Source of the DNA: Acidobacteriota bacterium
Lineage (GTDB): Bacteria; Acidobacteriota; Vicinamibacteria; Vicinamibacterales; JAKQTR01
NCBI GenBank assembly: GCA_026393675.1
Contig: JAPKZQ010000003.1
Coordinates: forward strand, 124,001 to 188,000
Direction of reading: 5' to 3'
Length of the DNA: 64,000 bases
Numbering within the stretch: position 1 is the first letter of the stretch; each line of letters opens with the position of its first letter. A program made the position numbers and the translations under genes. Positions 20,262 through 28,828 of the stretch are shown here, in pieces. The notes under the pieces were generated by a model. That model worked only from the letters and a program-made list of their open reading frames with translations. It was not told where the DNA came from and ran no database searches.

Positions 20262-21005
20262 ATGCATCCTGACCTTGAACGCGTCATCCGTCTTCAGCAA
20301 CTGGAGGACGCGGCCGAACAGGCGCGTCGTACAGTCACCGACGAACCTGTTCGCCAGCAGGAACTCGACGCCAGGCTGGCTGCAGCCCAGAAAACGCTTG
20401 ATGATGAGCGGCAGCACCTCGCCGTCAACCAGGCCAGCCGGCGCGAGCTCGAGAAGGATCTGGCGGAGCAACAGGGCCGGTTGTCGAGGTTCAAGAACCA
20501 GTTGATGGAGGTCAAGACCAACCGCGAATACCAGGCGATGCAGAAGGAGATCGAGGTCGCCCAGCACGAGATCCAGAAGTTTGAGGATCGCCTGCTGGAG
20601 CGCATGATCGAATTCGACGAGGTGACGCGACAGGTCAAGAGTGCCGAAAAGGCGTTCGCCGAGCAGACGGTCGCCATCGAAGCCGAGCGGAAGGAACTGG
20701 GGGCCCACCTCACCGAGGCGCAGGCCGCGACGGTGCGCCTGGCCGCCGACCGTGAAGCGCTGATGGCCCAGATGAATCGGTCAGTGGTCACGATTTTCGA
20801 GAAGGTGATGAAGTATCGTGGGATCACGGCCATCGCGACGGTGCAGGAGGGGCGGTGCAGCGTGTGCGGGGTGCGCATGCGCCCGCAGGCCTACAACGAT
20901 CTGCGCCGCAACGAGATGATCTTCCAGTGCGAGAGCTGCCAGCGAATCCTCTACTTCACCGGTCCACCGCCCGCCCCCAACACCAACCCCCCGCCCGACG
21001 CATAG
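20262..21005 (+). CDS. Coiled-coil C4 zinc-ribbon protein (DUF164/CdsZ-like)
   Basis: This 247-residue protein consists of a long antiparallel coiled coil (about 5-185, rich in Glu, Gln, Arg and Ala heptads) followed by a zinc ribbon with Cys199, Cys202, Cys223 and Cys226. That is the layout of the zf-RING_7/DUF164 family, proposed to bind nucleic acids or act as a hub or chaperone. The ATG at 20262 is only 8 nt after the tRNA CCA. An in-frame ATG at 20151 would read through the tRNA and is rejected. No Shine-Dalgarno sequence is visible, so translation may start on a nearly leaderless mRNA released by tRNA 3' processing. Confidence 0.82.
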   Translation: MHPDLERVIRLQQLEDAAEQARRTVTDEPVRQQELDARLAAAQKTLDDERQHLAVNQASRRELEKDLAEQQGRLSRFKNQLMEVKTNREYQAMQKEIEVAQHEIQKFEDRLLERMIEFDEVTRQVKSAEKAFAEQTVAIEAERKELGAHLTEAQAATVRLAADREALMAQMNRSVVTIFEKVMKYRGITAIATVQEGRCSVCGVRMRPQAYNDLRRNEMIFQCESCQRILYFTGPPPAPNTNPPPDA

Positions 21006-21166
21006 CAGCCCATGGTGCAAGTCCGTCTGCATTCGACCGGCGCTGCATTCCGGCTAACGGCGTTGCTCAACGCTCAAATATTCCCGATATTCTCGCGTCT
21101 CGCGCCTTGTCATCCGGGCGCATCACCGGTCTCGGTGCGACGACGCACTTACACCATGGACTGCTA

Positions 21167-21625
21167 ATGGTCTTCTGGATTGACGGCGGCTCCAGAGGCA
21201 ATCCCGGTCCCGCCGGTTACGGCGTGCGGATAGTCGACAGCGCGGGCCAGCTGGTCGACGAACTCCACGAGTCGATTGGTGTTGCCACTAACAACGTGGC
21301 CGAGTACAGCGGCCTGCTGGGGGCGCTGCGTTACGCCATTGAACACGGCTACCAGGACATCACGATCAGGTCGGATTCCCTGCTGCTGGTCTGCCAGATG
21401 AAAGGCGAGTACCGCGTCAAGAACGCCGGCCTGAAGACGCTCCATGCCGAGGCCCGGCAGCTCACAAGCCGGCTGGGGCGCGTGCGGTTCGTGCACGTCA
21501 GGCGCGAGGAGAACGCGGAGGCCGACGCGCTGGCGAACCTGGCGATGGATGAGGGGAAGACGCAAGAAGCCGGAAGCCAGAAACAAGCCGGCGGAACCTG
21601 GCCGCCGATCGGGCGATTGTTCTGA
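21167..21625 (+). CDS. rnhA: Ribonuclease HI-like protein
   Basis: This 152-residue type 1 RNase H fold enzyme degrades RNA in RNA-DNA hybrids. The four carboxylates are all present: Asp6 in IDGGSRGNPGPAG, Glu46 in NNVAEYSGL, Asp70 in RSDSLL and Asp120 in NAEADALAN. The basic handle of E. coli RNase HI is absent, so it belongs to the shorter class found in archaea and many bacteria. The frame stays open upstream to 20855, but homology begins at MVFWIDGG. The start ATG overlaps a TAA (CTAATG) ending a 51-codon upstream frame, which is probably fortuitous. The last 20 residues (after MDEGKT) are low complexity. Confidence 0.9.
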   Translation: MVFWIDGGSRGNPGPAGYGVRIVDSAGQLVDELHESIGVATNNVAEYSGLLGALRYAIEHGYQDITIRSDSLLLVCQMKGEYRVKNAGLKTLHAEARQLTSRLGRVRFVHVRREENAEADALANLAMDEGKTQEAGSQKQAGGTWPPIGRLF

Positions 21626-21633
21626 ACCGTGCC

Positions 21634-21658
21634 GGGCCGACACGGGGGTCGGCCCTAC
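21634..21658. repeat. REP-like palindrome GGGCCGAC-N6-GTCGGCCC-TAC
   Basis: A perfect 8-bp stem (21634-21641 with 21648-21655) with a 6-nt loop is followed by TAC. It lies 9 nt after the rnhA stop codon. A second element of the same design, with the same 6-nt loop, is at 44443-44469. This points to a dispersed intergenic repeat family rather than a dedicated terminator. Confidence 0.6.
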
Positions 21659-21670
21659 GGGGTCCTCGCG

Positions 21671-21704
21671 ACTCCCAAATCCCGACTCCCGAATCCCTAG
21701 TCCC
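21671..21704. repeat. Tandem 14-bp repeat overlapping the end of pgeF
   Basis: ACTCCCAAATCCCG (21671-21684) is followed directly by ACTCCCGAATCCCT (21685-21698), matching at 12 of 14 positions, and a partial third unit (AGTCCC). The pgeF stop codon (21697-21699) lies inside the second unit. Such ACTCCC/AATCCC arrays occur as simple intergenic repeats in several GC-rich genomes. Confidence 0.55.
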
Positions 21705-22542
21705 TCATCCGTATCACCCCCACCATCCGTCCGGCGCCTGGCCCATCGACCCGGTACGAATGGAACACGTCGCGGCCGCAGGACGTACAGAGCCGCGCGA
21801 CGTGCACGTTGTCTGCCGCCAGACCCGCCAGCACCAGTTGATCCGAGACGACACTCCACATGTTGAGCCACAGAGGCGCACGACCGTCAGGCGAAACCGG
21901 TTCCGAGCCGGGCACCCCCCGCCGCGCGACGACGGGCGCCGAAGGTGTAAACCAGCGCTCGAGGCCGCTCATCGGGTGGCCGGCCTCAAGAAACTGGTCC
22001 CGCAGTTCGGGGCCCACCCGGTAGCAGCACGGTCCGATGCTGGGTCCAACGGCCGCGACAAGATCGGCCGGGTTGGCCGAAAACGCCCGTCCGAGTTCGC
22101 GCACGGCGGCGATGACCACTCCCGACACCGCACCGCGCCATCCGGCGTGAATGGCCGCGGCCGCGCCCGTTCTCCGATCACCAATCAACAAGGGAACGCA
22201 GTCGGCCGTCCTGACGCTGAGGGCCACCGCGGCGTTGTCGGTCACCGCGGCATCGGCGGCGCCCCACTCGTCGATCGACGCGCGTATGGCATCAGTCGTT
22301 CTGATGGTCATGACCCCAGCGCCGTGGACCTGACGAAGCCGGACGATGGCGTGGCGCGGCAGACCAAAGGCCAGCGCGATGCTGTGCCAGGCGTCGCCCA
22401 TGACGCCGTCGCCCAATGGAATCACGGGCCGGCGGGTCGTGAAACAATGGTGGGCGACGTCAGCCAGCGGCCGGCAGCGCAGCGCCTGGCCCCACGGGTA
22501 TCGCACCCACTCGAACGCATCGGAGGTCTGGAGTTCGGGCAT
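21697..22542 (-). CDS. pgeF: Peptidoglycan editing factor PgeF (YfiH/laccase-domain)
   Basis: This 281-residue multicopper-polyphenol-oxidase-like protein belongs to a family whose E. coli member hydrolyses wrongly incorporated L-Ser from UDP-MurNAc-L-Ser and whose other members act on purine nucleosides. The metal ligands are His73 (RQVHGAGV), Cys115 (TADCVPLLIGD) and His132 (AIHAGWRGAVSG); the GPSIGPCCYRVG box is also intact. The ATG at 22542 gives the homologous start MPELQTSD; longer upstream extensions would overlap acpS. It is divergent from acpS with only 9 nt between start codons. Confidence 0.92.
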   Translation of the reverse strand: MPELQTSDAFEWVRYPWGQALRCRPLADVAHHCFTTRRPVIPLGDGVMGDAWHSIALAFGLPRHAIVRLRQVHGAGVMTIRTTDAIRASIDEWGAADAAVTDNAAVALSVRTADCVPLLIGDRRTGAAAAIHAGWRGAVSGVVIAAVRELGRAFSANPADLVAAVGPSIGPCCYRVGPELRDQFLEAGHPMSGLERWFTPSAPVVARRGVPGSEPVSPDGRAPLWLNMWSVVSDQLVLAGLAADNVHVARLCTSCGRDVFHSYRVDGPGAGRMVGVIRMRD

Positions 22543-22551
22543 ACTGAGTCT

Positions 22552-22932
22552 ATGAATATCATCGGCATCGGGATTGACGCCACCGATATTCCCCGCATCG
22601 ACCAGGCCCTCAAGCGGTTTGGTGATCGGTTTGCGCAACGGGTGTTTACCGAGGCCGAGATCGCCTACTGTGCGGACAAGCATCATCCCGCGCCACATTT
22701 CGCCGCCCGGTTCGCCGCCAAGGAGGCGACCATGAAAGCCCTCGGCACCGGGTTGTCGCAGGGCGTGACATGGCGGGATATCGAGGTTGTGCGCGGCGGC
22801 GGCCCACCCAGGCTGGTGCTGCGTGGTGGCGCGCTTCGGCGATTCGAACAACTCGGCGGGACGTCTTCCCTGTTGACCATCACGCACGCCGACACCCTCG
22901 CGCTGGCGCAGGTCCTGCTCATGAAGGCTTAG
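22552..22932 (+). CDS. acpS: Holo-[acyl-carrier-protein] synthase
   Basis: This 126-residue enzyme transfers 4'-phosphopantetheine from CoA to Ser of acyl carrier protein. Family signatures are IGIDATDIPRI with the Mg ligand Asp9 and RFAAKEATMKALGTG with Glu58. Length is standard. The ATG at 22552 lies 9 bp from the pgeF ATG on the other strand, so its promoter must sit within pgeF. The stop codon falls in an arm of a complex inverted-repeat region extending to 23052. Confidence 0.95.
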   Translation: MNIIGIGIDATDIPRIDQALKRFGDRFAQRVFTEAEIAYCADKHHPAPHFAARFAAKEATMKALGTGLSQGVTWRDIEVVRGGGPPRLVLRGGALRRFEQLGGTSSLLTITHADTLALAQVLLMKA

Positions 22933-22997
22933 TGCTTCGACTCGCAATTACGGTTGCGTATTCTCGCCAGGCGATCCGGTCAAAATGCTCGCTCAGC

Positions 22998-23052
22998 ACT
23001 AAGTCCTGAGGGAATAAGTTCGTCGCCGAACTTATGAATCGAAGGACTTAGT
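22998..23052. repeat. Double inverted repeat (cruciform-like) after acpS
   Basis: Outer arms ACTAAGTCCT (22998-23007) and AGGACTTAGT (23043-23052) enclose inner arms ATAAGTTCG (23014-23022) and CGAACTTAT (23027-23035) with loop TCGC; both stems are perfect. The outer arm sequence also recurs as CTTAGTGCT at the acpS stop (22928-22936), pairing with AGCACTAAG (22995-23003). AT content is higher than in the surroundings. It could be a terminator for acpS or a small mobile palindrome. The rest of 22933-23347 shows no gene. Confidence 0.6.
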
Positions 23053-23347
23053 AGACAAAGTCGATCGACAACCGGCGTTTGCAGGCCCGCGGCCACGCTC
23101 TTTCCGCCCGATCGACTTCCCCGCCCGACGGCGCACACAACTCCTTTCTCTTCCCCGTGTTACACGGCCCAGGTCCCGTGCGCGAGACGCCGGCATCGGG
23201 CTTGCCTGTTGTGATGGCGTGACGCGGGCCGGCTTCAGCAGTGCCGCTCTTGTGCGCCTGGGGTCAACCACCCTTCCCGGCCCGCGCACTTTCAATCCAG
23301 CAACCACCTGGCGCCAGGGCACACGACGGCCGAACGCGGAGTTCACG

Positions 23348-23650
23348 ATGATCGTCAAGTTTTCGCCCAACGACAAAGGCAATCCTCCCGGCAAGCTTGC
23401 GGAAGCCGAGCTGCATTTCAGCGAGGGCAGTCTGAACGGGATGAAGCTGATTGGATTTGGCGTCTGGGAGCGGCGCAACGGCTCCGGCCGGAACGTCACG
23501 TTTCCGGCGCGCCAGTACTCCGTGAATGGCGAGCGGCGCAGCTTTGCCCTGCTCAGACCGGTCGCCGACGCCGCCAGCCAGGAACGGCTGCGCGACGTCA
23601 TTCTGCAGGCATACACCGAGTACGAGTCGCAGTTGGCGATGGCGGAGTAA
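23348..23650 (+). CDS. SpoVG-like small protein
   Basis: This 100-residue soluble protein has a plausible Shine-Dalgarno (GCGGAG) before the ATG at 23348. The pattern GMKLIGFGVWERR, then NVTFPARQYSVNGERRSFALLRPV and a final helix RLRDVILQAYTEYESQ resembles SpoVG, where a strand pair with xVxMPS is followed by a short loop and a helix ending in AVLxEY. SpoVG proteins bind RNA or DNA and act as post-transcriptional regulators. The likeness is in layout and a few residues only, so this is an inference. An upstream ATG at 23219 adds 43 residues with no family features. Confidence 0.55.
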   Translation: MIVKFSPNDKGNPPGKLAEAELHFSEGSLNGMKLIGFGVWERRNGSGRNVTFPARQYSVNGERRSFALLRPVADAASQERLRDVILQAYTEYESQLAMAE

Positions 23651-23679
23651 CGGCAGCGGGCGACGGCGAGCGGACCGAA

Positions 23680-25551
23680 CTACTGGATCGAGTTCCCGGT
23701 CGACCGCGAACGAACGATGATGCCGCCGTTTGGGCGGACGATGGTCGAGTCGATGGGCTCGCCCTTCCGGAATCTGGCTCGAGCCAGCGGGTCGTAAAAG
23801 CGCACGACCACCTTCTGGCGCAGGTCCGCGAGTGCGGGCCAATCCAGGCGGCCCAGTGGGCTCGCGGCCGAGAACCGCTCTCGGAAGGCGTCCTCCTCCG
23901 GTATCTCGAGGGCGAAATACGGGTGGTACCCAGCCCGTCGGAGATGATCCACCGTGCGATCCAGCCAGGTTGGATCGAGCCAATCCCAGCGGAGTGTGAG
24001 ACCGCCGCCGTAGAAACGCAGACTTCCGGAGTGCTGCACGCAGATGAACACGGATCGAGGCGGCAGATGCTCGGCGGCATAGCGCCCGGCCTTCACGTAG
24101 CGTTGTGCGACTTCCTGAAGGGCGAACGCCTGGCCCTCGCGCGCGGTCTGCACGTAGATCGAGGCCAGCGCGAGAATCACCACCACCGTGAGCGGCGCTC
24201 GCCATTCCATCGCCAGGGTGCCGATGGCGCGGAGTGCGACCCAGGCCGCCAGTGCCAACAGAATGGGCAAGGCGGGCAGCAGAAAGCGGAGATACCACCA
24301 CTCTTCAAAGGGAAAGTACACGAGGTAGCAGCCGACGACGACGGCGGCGAACCCTGTCGACCACAGCACGCGGCCGACAGCAGGAAGGTTGTTGGGCGCG
24401 TCCGAGCGGCGGCCGCGATGTGCCAGCCAGGCGAGAATCGGTGCCCCGAGTGCCAGGTACACAAACGGTGTCTGCGTCTGCCACAGCCAGACCGGATAGC
24501 GGGCCAGGTTAGCTGGAATGTTCTTGAGGCCGAAGAGATCTCGTGCCGCCCCATAGCCGGACATAAACGGGTCGCCGTAAATCGTATAGCTGAGTGTCAG
24601 TACAAACGCGAGCGCCAGCGCGAACGGCACTCCGAACTCCAACACGGCTCTGGCTGCGGCCCCGCGGGTTCGCGCCCGCACGTACGCCTCGTAGGCGACC
24701 CATGGCACGACGTACAGGCCCAGCGGCGTCAGGTTGGGACGGGTCAGCAGCGCAAGCCCCGCGCACAGGCCAGCTCCCAGGAACCGTCCCCGAGTCATCA
24801 GCGCGAGCGACGTCACCCACCAGGCGGTCACCGGTACGTCGCTCATCGGCTGGAACAACTGGAACAGGAACACCGGGCTGGCGGCCAGCAGGATCGCCGT
24901 CATCGCGCCTGGCACTGGTCCAACCGCCGCTCGAGCCCAGTGGTAGGCCGACCACACGGCGAGCGCGCCCAGAAGCGGCACCACCCAGAAGACGGCGTTG
25001 GGGCCGAAACACCTGACAACGACCGCCATGACCAGCGGCAGCCCCGGGGGGTACGTCGGTACGCTGACGCCAGGGACAAGCGCGGGGCGGTAGCCGAGCG
25101 GCGAGAACGTCCAGTCGGCAGCCGGCCACGGCGACTCGAGGGCGATCGGATTGGCCGTCGTGATATCGCCTCTGGCCCACAACAGCGCCTGGCTCACGTA
25201 CCCATAGGAATCCGCGCTTCCGGCGACAGAATCTCCCCACACGAAGCCGACGATCAGAACGGTGCAGGCGGCGGTAGCGGCCAGCCAGGTCGCCACTCGG
25301 TCACGCCGATCCCACGCGGCCCTGAGCGCTGGCCGCAAGTACGAGGGGGCATCCAACCATCCGGCGAGCACCGCGGACACCAGCGCCACCGACGCCGCGA
25401 CCCAGGGCCGATGCGCCCGGACCAGCACCGAACCCACAGTGAACGAGAAGCCTCCGGAGACCACGACCGCGATGGCCACGAACGCCGACAATGCGGACAC
25501 AGTCAGCAGGAAGAACCGGGCCACGCGGGATCCAGGATGTCTACGGCCCAT
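23680..25551 (-). CDS. Polytopic membrane glycosyltransferase, GT39/ArnT (PMT) type
   Basis: This 623-residue protein has about 11-13 hydrophobic helices in residues 1-460 and a soluble C-terminal domain. The first extracytoplasmic loop contains the acidic motif DSVAGSADSYGYVSQ, at the position where PMT-type enzymes hold their catalytic Asp or Glu. Members use polyprenyl-phosphate sugars to modify proteins or lipids on the periplasmic side. It follows the radical SAM gene by 18 nt on the minus strand and ends 29 nt from the convergent SpoVG-like gene. Donor and acceptor are unknown. The dolichol-phosphate-mannose synthase homologue at 47768 could supply a donor. Confidence 0.72.
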   Translation of the reverse strand: MGRRHPGSRVARFFLLTVSALSAFVAIAVVVSGGFSFTVGSVLVRAHRPWVAASVALVSAVLAGWLDAPSYLRPALRAAWDRRDRVATWLAATAACTVLIVGFVWGDSVAGSADSYGYVSQALLWARGDITTANPIALESPWPAADWTFSPLGYRPALVPGVSVPTYPPGLPLVMAVVVRCFGPNAVFWVVPLLGALAVWSAYHWARAAVGPVPGAMTAILLAASPVFLFQLFQPMSDVPVTAWWVTSLALMTRGRFLGAGLCAGLALLTRPNLTPLGLYVVPWVAYEAYVRARTRGAAARAVLEFGVPFALALAFVLTLSYTIYGDPFMSGYGAARDLFGLKNIPANLARYPVWLWQTQTPFVYLALGAPILAWLAHRGRRSDAPNNLPAVGRVLWSTGFAAVVVGCYLVYFPFEEWWYLRFLLPALPILLALAAWVALRAIGTLAMEWRAPLTVVVILALASIYVQTAREGQAFALQEVAQRYVKAGRYAAEHLPPRSVFICVQHSGSLRFYGGGLTLRWDWLDPTWLDRTVDHLRRAGYHPYFALEIPEEDAFRERFSAASPLGRLDWPALADLRQKVVVRFYDPLARARFRKGEPIDSTIVRPNGGIIVRSRSTGNSIQ

Positions 25552-25569
25552 GGGAAGGTTCAGAAGGTC

Positions 25570-27315
25570 TCAGGACACAATTGGCAGCAGGCGAGTGTTC
25601 CCGGCTGCGCGCTTCGGAGGCAACGTCACCTCGGCGCGCTGACCTTTTTCGAACTCCGCCTTGTAGAACGACGCCTTCAAACCGCCGTCGATGATATCCC
25701 ACGGGAGCACCTTGTCGCGGCTCCGATCGCGGAACACGTAAAAGTCGGCGTCGACGCCCGTCTCTGCCAGAGCGGCACGCCACTGTCCGCCGTTGCGTTC
25801 GGCAGCGGCAATCACAGGGGCCACGCGCCGGTCGCCCAGCGACAGCAGCGCCTGGTAGAAGGAGTGGCGCTCCGATTTGAGGGAGAAGTACACATTGTCG
25901 AGATCGGCCACGAGCGTTCGCAACCGCTTGAGCTTCCGCTCGACAAGCTTCGGGTCGTCCATCGGGAGCCACTGATACGCGGTCCCCGGCTTCGGAACGA
26001 GCGGGTTTACGCTCGCGCTGATTCGGCCGACTCGGCCGCGCCGGCGCGCGTGCGTCATCATGCTCTCGCGAATCCTCGCCGTCAGCTCGCGAATGGCCAC
26101 GAGGTCGTCGTCTTCTTCAGTCGGCAGGCCGATCATGTAGTACAGCTTCAGGTTCTCGATCCCACTCTCGAAGATCTGGTCCGCCCTCTCCAGAATCTCC
26201 TCGTTGGTCATCGTCTTGTTGATCACGCGCCGGAGACGATCGGACCCGGTTTCCGGCGCGATCGTGAGCGAGCGTTCGCCGCTTTGCTGCAACAGACGGA
26301 TGATGGGTTCGGTCAGATCGTCGAGCCGGAGCGAGGCAGGACTGATCGCGTATCCCATCTCGACCAGGCGTGCGAGCAGGCGCTCTATGTCCGGGTGATC
26401 GCAGAGCGCGATGGACACGAGGCCGATGCGGCGGGCGTGGGGACGAGCCGCCTCGGCAATCTCGATGATCCGATCCGCCGGAAAGGCGCGCACGGGCAGG
26501 TAGTTGTAGCCGGCCCAGCAGAACCGGCAGAGATTGGCGCAGCCTCTTACGACCTCCACCAGCAGACGCGACCCGAACTCGGTGTCCGGCGTAAAGATGC
26601 TTGTCGCTGGCGGGTCCACTGCGGCCGTCGTCGCCAGGGCGGCTTTCCGGACAGGGACAGGCGCGTGGCTGTCTGCCAGAGGCACGAACGCCTCGATCGT
26701 GCCGTCTGGCTCGTAGCGGACCTCGTAGAGCGACGGCACATAGAACCCGCGCTGCTGCGCGAGCGTGCGGAGATGCGCGGCCCGATCACCCCCCGACCGC
26801 AGGTGCTCGACGAGGGCTGGCACCAGCACCTCGCCTTCGCCCACCGCGATCACATCGGCGAACGGCGCCAGCGGTTCCGGATTAACGAACGTGACGGCGC
26901 CGCCGATCACAACCAGTGGATGGCGCGCGTGGCGATCGGCGGCATAGATGGGCAACCCGGCCAGCCGCAACATCGACACGACGTTCGTGTAGTCCCATTC
27001 GAACGAGACAGAGAATGCCAGCACGTCCATGCCGCCGACCGGCGTTTGCGACTCGAGCGTGATGAGCGAGCCCGGCGACTCCAGCGCGCGGGCCAGTTCC
27101 TGCTTCGGGGGCAGAAACACACGTTCACACACGACATCGTCGTGGGCATTGAACAGCCGGTAGACCGACTGGAAGCCCAGATTCGACATGCCGACGAAAT
27201 ACGAGTTCGGAAACGCGAGCGCCACGCGCAGCCTGTCGTGATGGGGCTTGCGTACGAATCCGACCTCGCGCGCGAGGGTCTCCCGTGCCTGTTCCCGATG
27301 TGATCTCTGACGCAT
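25570..27315 (-). CDS. B12-binding domain radical SAM protein (TIGR03960-like)
   Basis: This 581-residue protein has an N-terminal cobalamin-binding-like Rossmann region (about 25-190, with SNLGFQSVYRLFN and IGGAVTFVNPEPLAPFAD) and a radical SAM core whose cluster motif is CANLCRFC (Cys-x3-Cys-x2-Cys). It closely resembles the TIGR03960 family, whose substrate is unknown and which is often encoded beside TIGR03936/DUF2344 or ribosome and RNA genes. Neither partner is adjacent here; ftsZ lies upstream and a GT39-type gene downstream. No Shine-Dalgarno precedes the ATG at 27315. Confidence 0.85.
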   Translation of the reverse strand: MRQRSHREQARETLAREVGFVRKPHHDRLRVALAFPNSYFVGMSNLGFQSVYRLFNAHDDVVCERVFLPPKQELARALESPGSLITLESQTPVGGMDVLAFSVSFEWDYTNVVSMLRLAGLPIYAADRHARHPLVVIGGAVTFVNPEPLAPFADVIAVGEGEVLVPALVEHLRSGGDRAAHLRTLAQQRGFYVPSLYEVRYEPDGTIEAFVPLADSHAPVPVRKAALATTAAVDPPATSIFTPDTEFGSRLLVEVVRGCANLCRFCWAGYNYLPVRAFPADRIIEIAEAARPHARRIGLVSIALCDHPDIERLLARLVEMGYAISPASLRLDDLTEPIIRLLQQSGERSLTIAPETGSDRLRRVINKTMTNEEILERADQIFESGIENLKLYYMIGLPTEEDDDLVAIRELTARIRESMMTHARRRGRVGRISASVNPLVPKPGTAYQWLPMDDPKLVERKLKRLRTLVADLDNVYFSLKSERHSFYQALLSLGDRRVAPVIAAAERNGGQWRAALAETGVDADFYVFRDRSRDKVLPWDIIDGGLKASFYKAEFEKGQRAEVTLPPKRAAGNTRLLPIVS

Positions 27316-27348
27316 GCGTGTCCGGCGGGTTGACGGGTCCGTACAATC

Positions 27349-27365
27349 GACGAGCCCCGCTCGTC
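27349..27365 (-). terminator. Short perfect hairpin between ftsZ and the radical SAM gene
   Basis: GACGAGC (27349-27355) and GCTCGTC (27359-27365) form a perfect 7-bp stem with a 3-nt loop. It lies 125 nt after the ftsZ stop in the direction of transcription and 34 nt before the next start codon. No U-tract follows. It may attenuate read-through from the dcw operon. Confidence 0.35.
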
Positions 27366-27489
27366 CTGAACCTTGCGCTCAGGCGGCGGCGCTCGAAGAT
27401 GCCGTGGTTGTACTCAGTGTACCACGCGCCCGCGGACACGGCGGCCGCAGGCAGCCCGTTTTACGGCTCGATTGAGAACCGGAATCGTC

Positions 27490-28779
27490 CTATGCCTGCT
27501 TCAATCGTCGCAGAAACGCCGGCACGTCGATGGCCTCGGCCGCGGCATCTGCGTCGGCGTCTGCGCCGCCCGGCGTTGCGAGCGTCGACGGATCGGTCGC
27601 CGGGGTGGCCGACACGAACACGCCCACTCCGTGCCGGCGAGTCAGCGACAGGCTCGGCGCCGCCAATCCCGAACCGGACTGCTGATGCTGCAACCAGTTG
27701 GTGTAATGCGTCAGGTCGACGGGTGTCTGCCCCAGATTACCAGGCACAACCCGGCGAGATCCTTCCCGATCGAATCCAGTGGCGATCACCGTGATCTTCA
27801 CCCGTCCGTTAAGCGTCGGGTCGATCACGGCGCCGAAGATGATGTTGGCGTCCTCGTGTGCGGCCTCCTGCACGATCAGGTTTGCATCGTTCACCTCGGC
27901 GAGCGACAGGTCGGCACCGCCCGTGACATTGATGATCACGCCCCTGGCACCCTCGATCGAGGCGTCTTCGAGCAGCGGACTCGAGATCGCCGTCCTTGCC
28001 GCGTCAACCGCGCGCGTGTCGCCCTCGCCGATGCCGGTTCCCATCACCGCCACGCCCATGCCGGTCAGGATGGTCTTGACGTCCGCGAAGTCGAGGTTGA
28101 TCAGCCCTGGCACGAGAATCAGATCCGAGATCCCCTGGATGGCCTGCCTGAGCACGTCGTCGGCCGTGGCAAACGCATCCACGAGCGGTTGGTGGCGCGC
28201 GATGGTCGCCAGCAGTCGTTCGTTGGGAATGGTGATGATGCTGTCGACCCGATCGCGCAGTTCGGCCAGGCCGATTTCGGCCTGCATCGACCGCTTGCGT
28301 CCTTCGAACTTGAATGGACGCGTGACGACCGCGATGGTCAGCGCGCCCAGTTCGGCGGCCAGGGCGGCAATCACCGGGGCGCCGCCCGTGCCAGTGCCGC
28401 CGCCAAGCCCAGTCGTCACAAACACGAGGTCGGCGCCGTCGAGGGCCTGGATGATCCGCTCGGTATCCTCGAGTGCGGCCTGCCTCCCGACGTTCGGATC
28501 GGCGCCGGCGCCCAACCCCTTGGTCAGCCGCTCGCCCAGCTGGATCCTGGTCGGGGCAGGGCTCTGCCGCAGCGCCTGCATGTCGGTGTTGGCTACGATG
28601 AACTCGACACCCGGAAAGCCTTCGCGCACCATGCGGTTGACGGCATTGCTGCCTCCGCCCCCGACGCCGATGACCTTGATGCGGGCGCACTTGTGCTGCG
28701 TGTCATCGATGGTCAGCCGCAACGGCGATTCCGGGCGGCGTGCGTCGGTGGTTGGTGTGGTTTCGTTCGGGTTCGACAT
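27490..28779 (-). CDS. ftsZ: Cell division GTPase FtsZ
   Basis: This tubulin-like GTPase forms the cytokinetic ring. The 429-residue product has the tubulin signature GGGTGTG at 126-132, the T7-loop segment [14 protein letters not shown] and a C-terminal linker of about 60 residues rich in Ala, Asp and Pro. It ends in the conserved tail [12 protein letters not shown], which binds FtsA. The ATG at 28779 has GGAGG 8 nt upstream and is preferred over the in-frame ATG at 28845. It is the last dcw gene and follows ftsA by 49 nt. Confidence 0.97.
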   Translation of the reverse strand: MSNPNETTPTTDARRPESPLRLTIDDTQHKCARIKVIGVGGGGSNAVNRMVREGFPGVEFIVANTDMQALRQSPAPTRIQLGERLTKGLGAGADPNVGRQAALEDTERIIQALDGADLVFVTTGLGGGTGTGGAPVIAALAAELGALTIAVVTRPFKFEGRKRSMQAEIGLAELRDRVDSIITIPNERLLATIARHQPLVDAFATADDVLRQAIQGISDLILVPGLINLDFADVKTILTGMGVAVMGTGIGEGDTRAVDAARTAISSPLLEDASIEGARGVIINVTGGADLSLAEVNDANLIVQEAAHEDANIIFGAVIDPTLNGRVKITVIATGFDREGSRRVVPGNLGQTPVDLTHYTNWLQHQQSGSGLAAPSLSLTRRHGVGVFVSATPATDPSTLATPGGADADADAAAEAIDVPAFLRRLKQA

Positions 28780-28828
28780 CAACGGCCTCCACTCCTCGTG
28801 TGCTTCGTGATCGCGGGTGCCGGGCAGG

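Noticed and set aside
21012-21167. 51-codon frame before rnhA, ending in TAATG coupling
   Set aside because: There is no Shine-Dalgarno sequence and no recognisable motif, and the region looks like eroded intergenic sequence with a near-palindrome AATATTCCCGATATT. It is too weak to call a gene.
23923-27303. 1126-codon plus-strand frame opposite the GT39 and radical SAM genes
   Set aside because: Biased His/Arg/Gln composition and opposite two well-supported genes. High GC content alone explains such long open frames.
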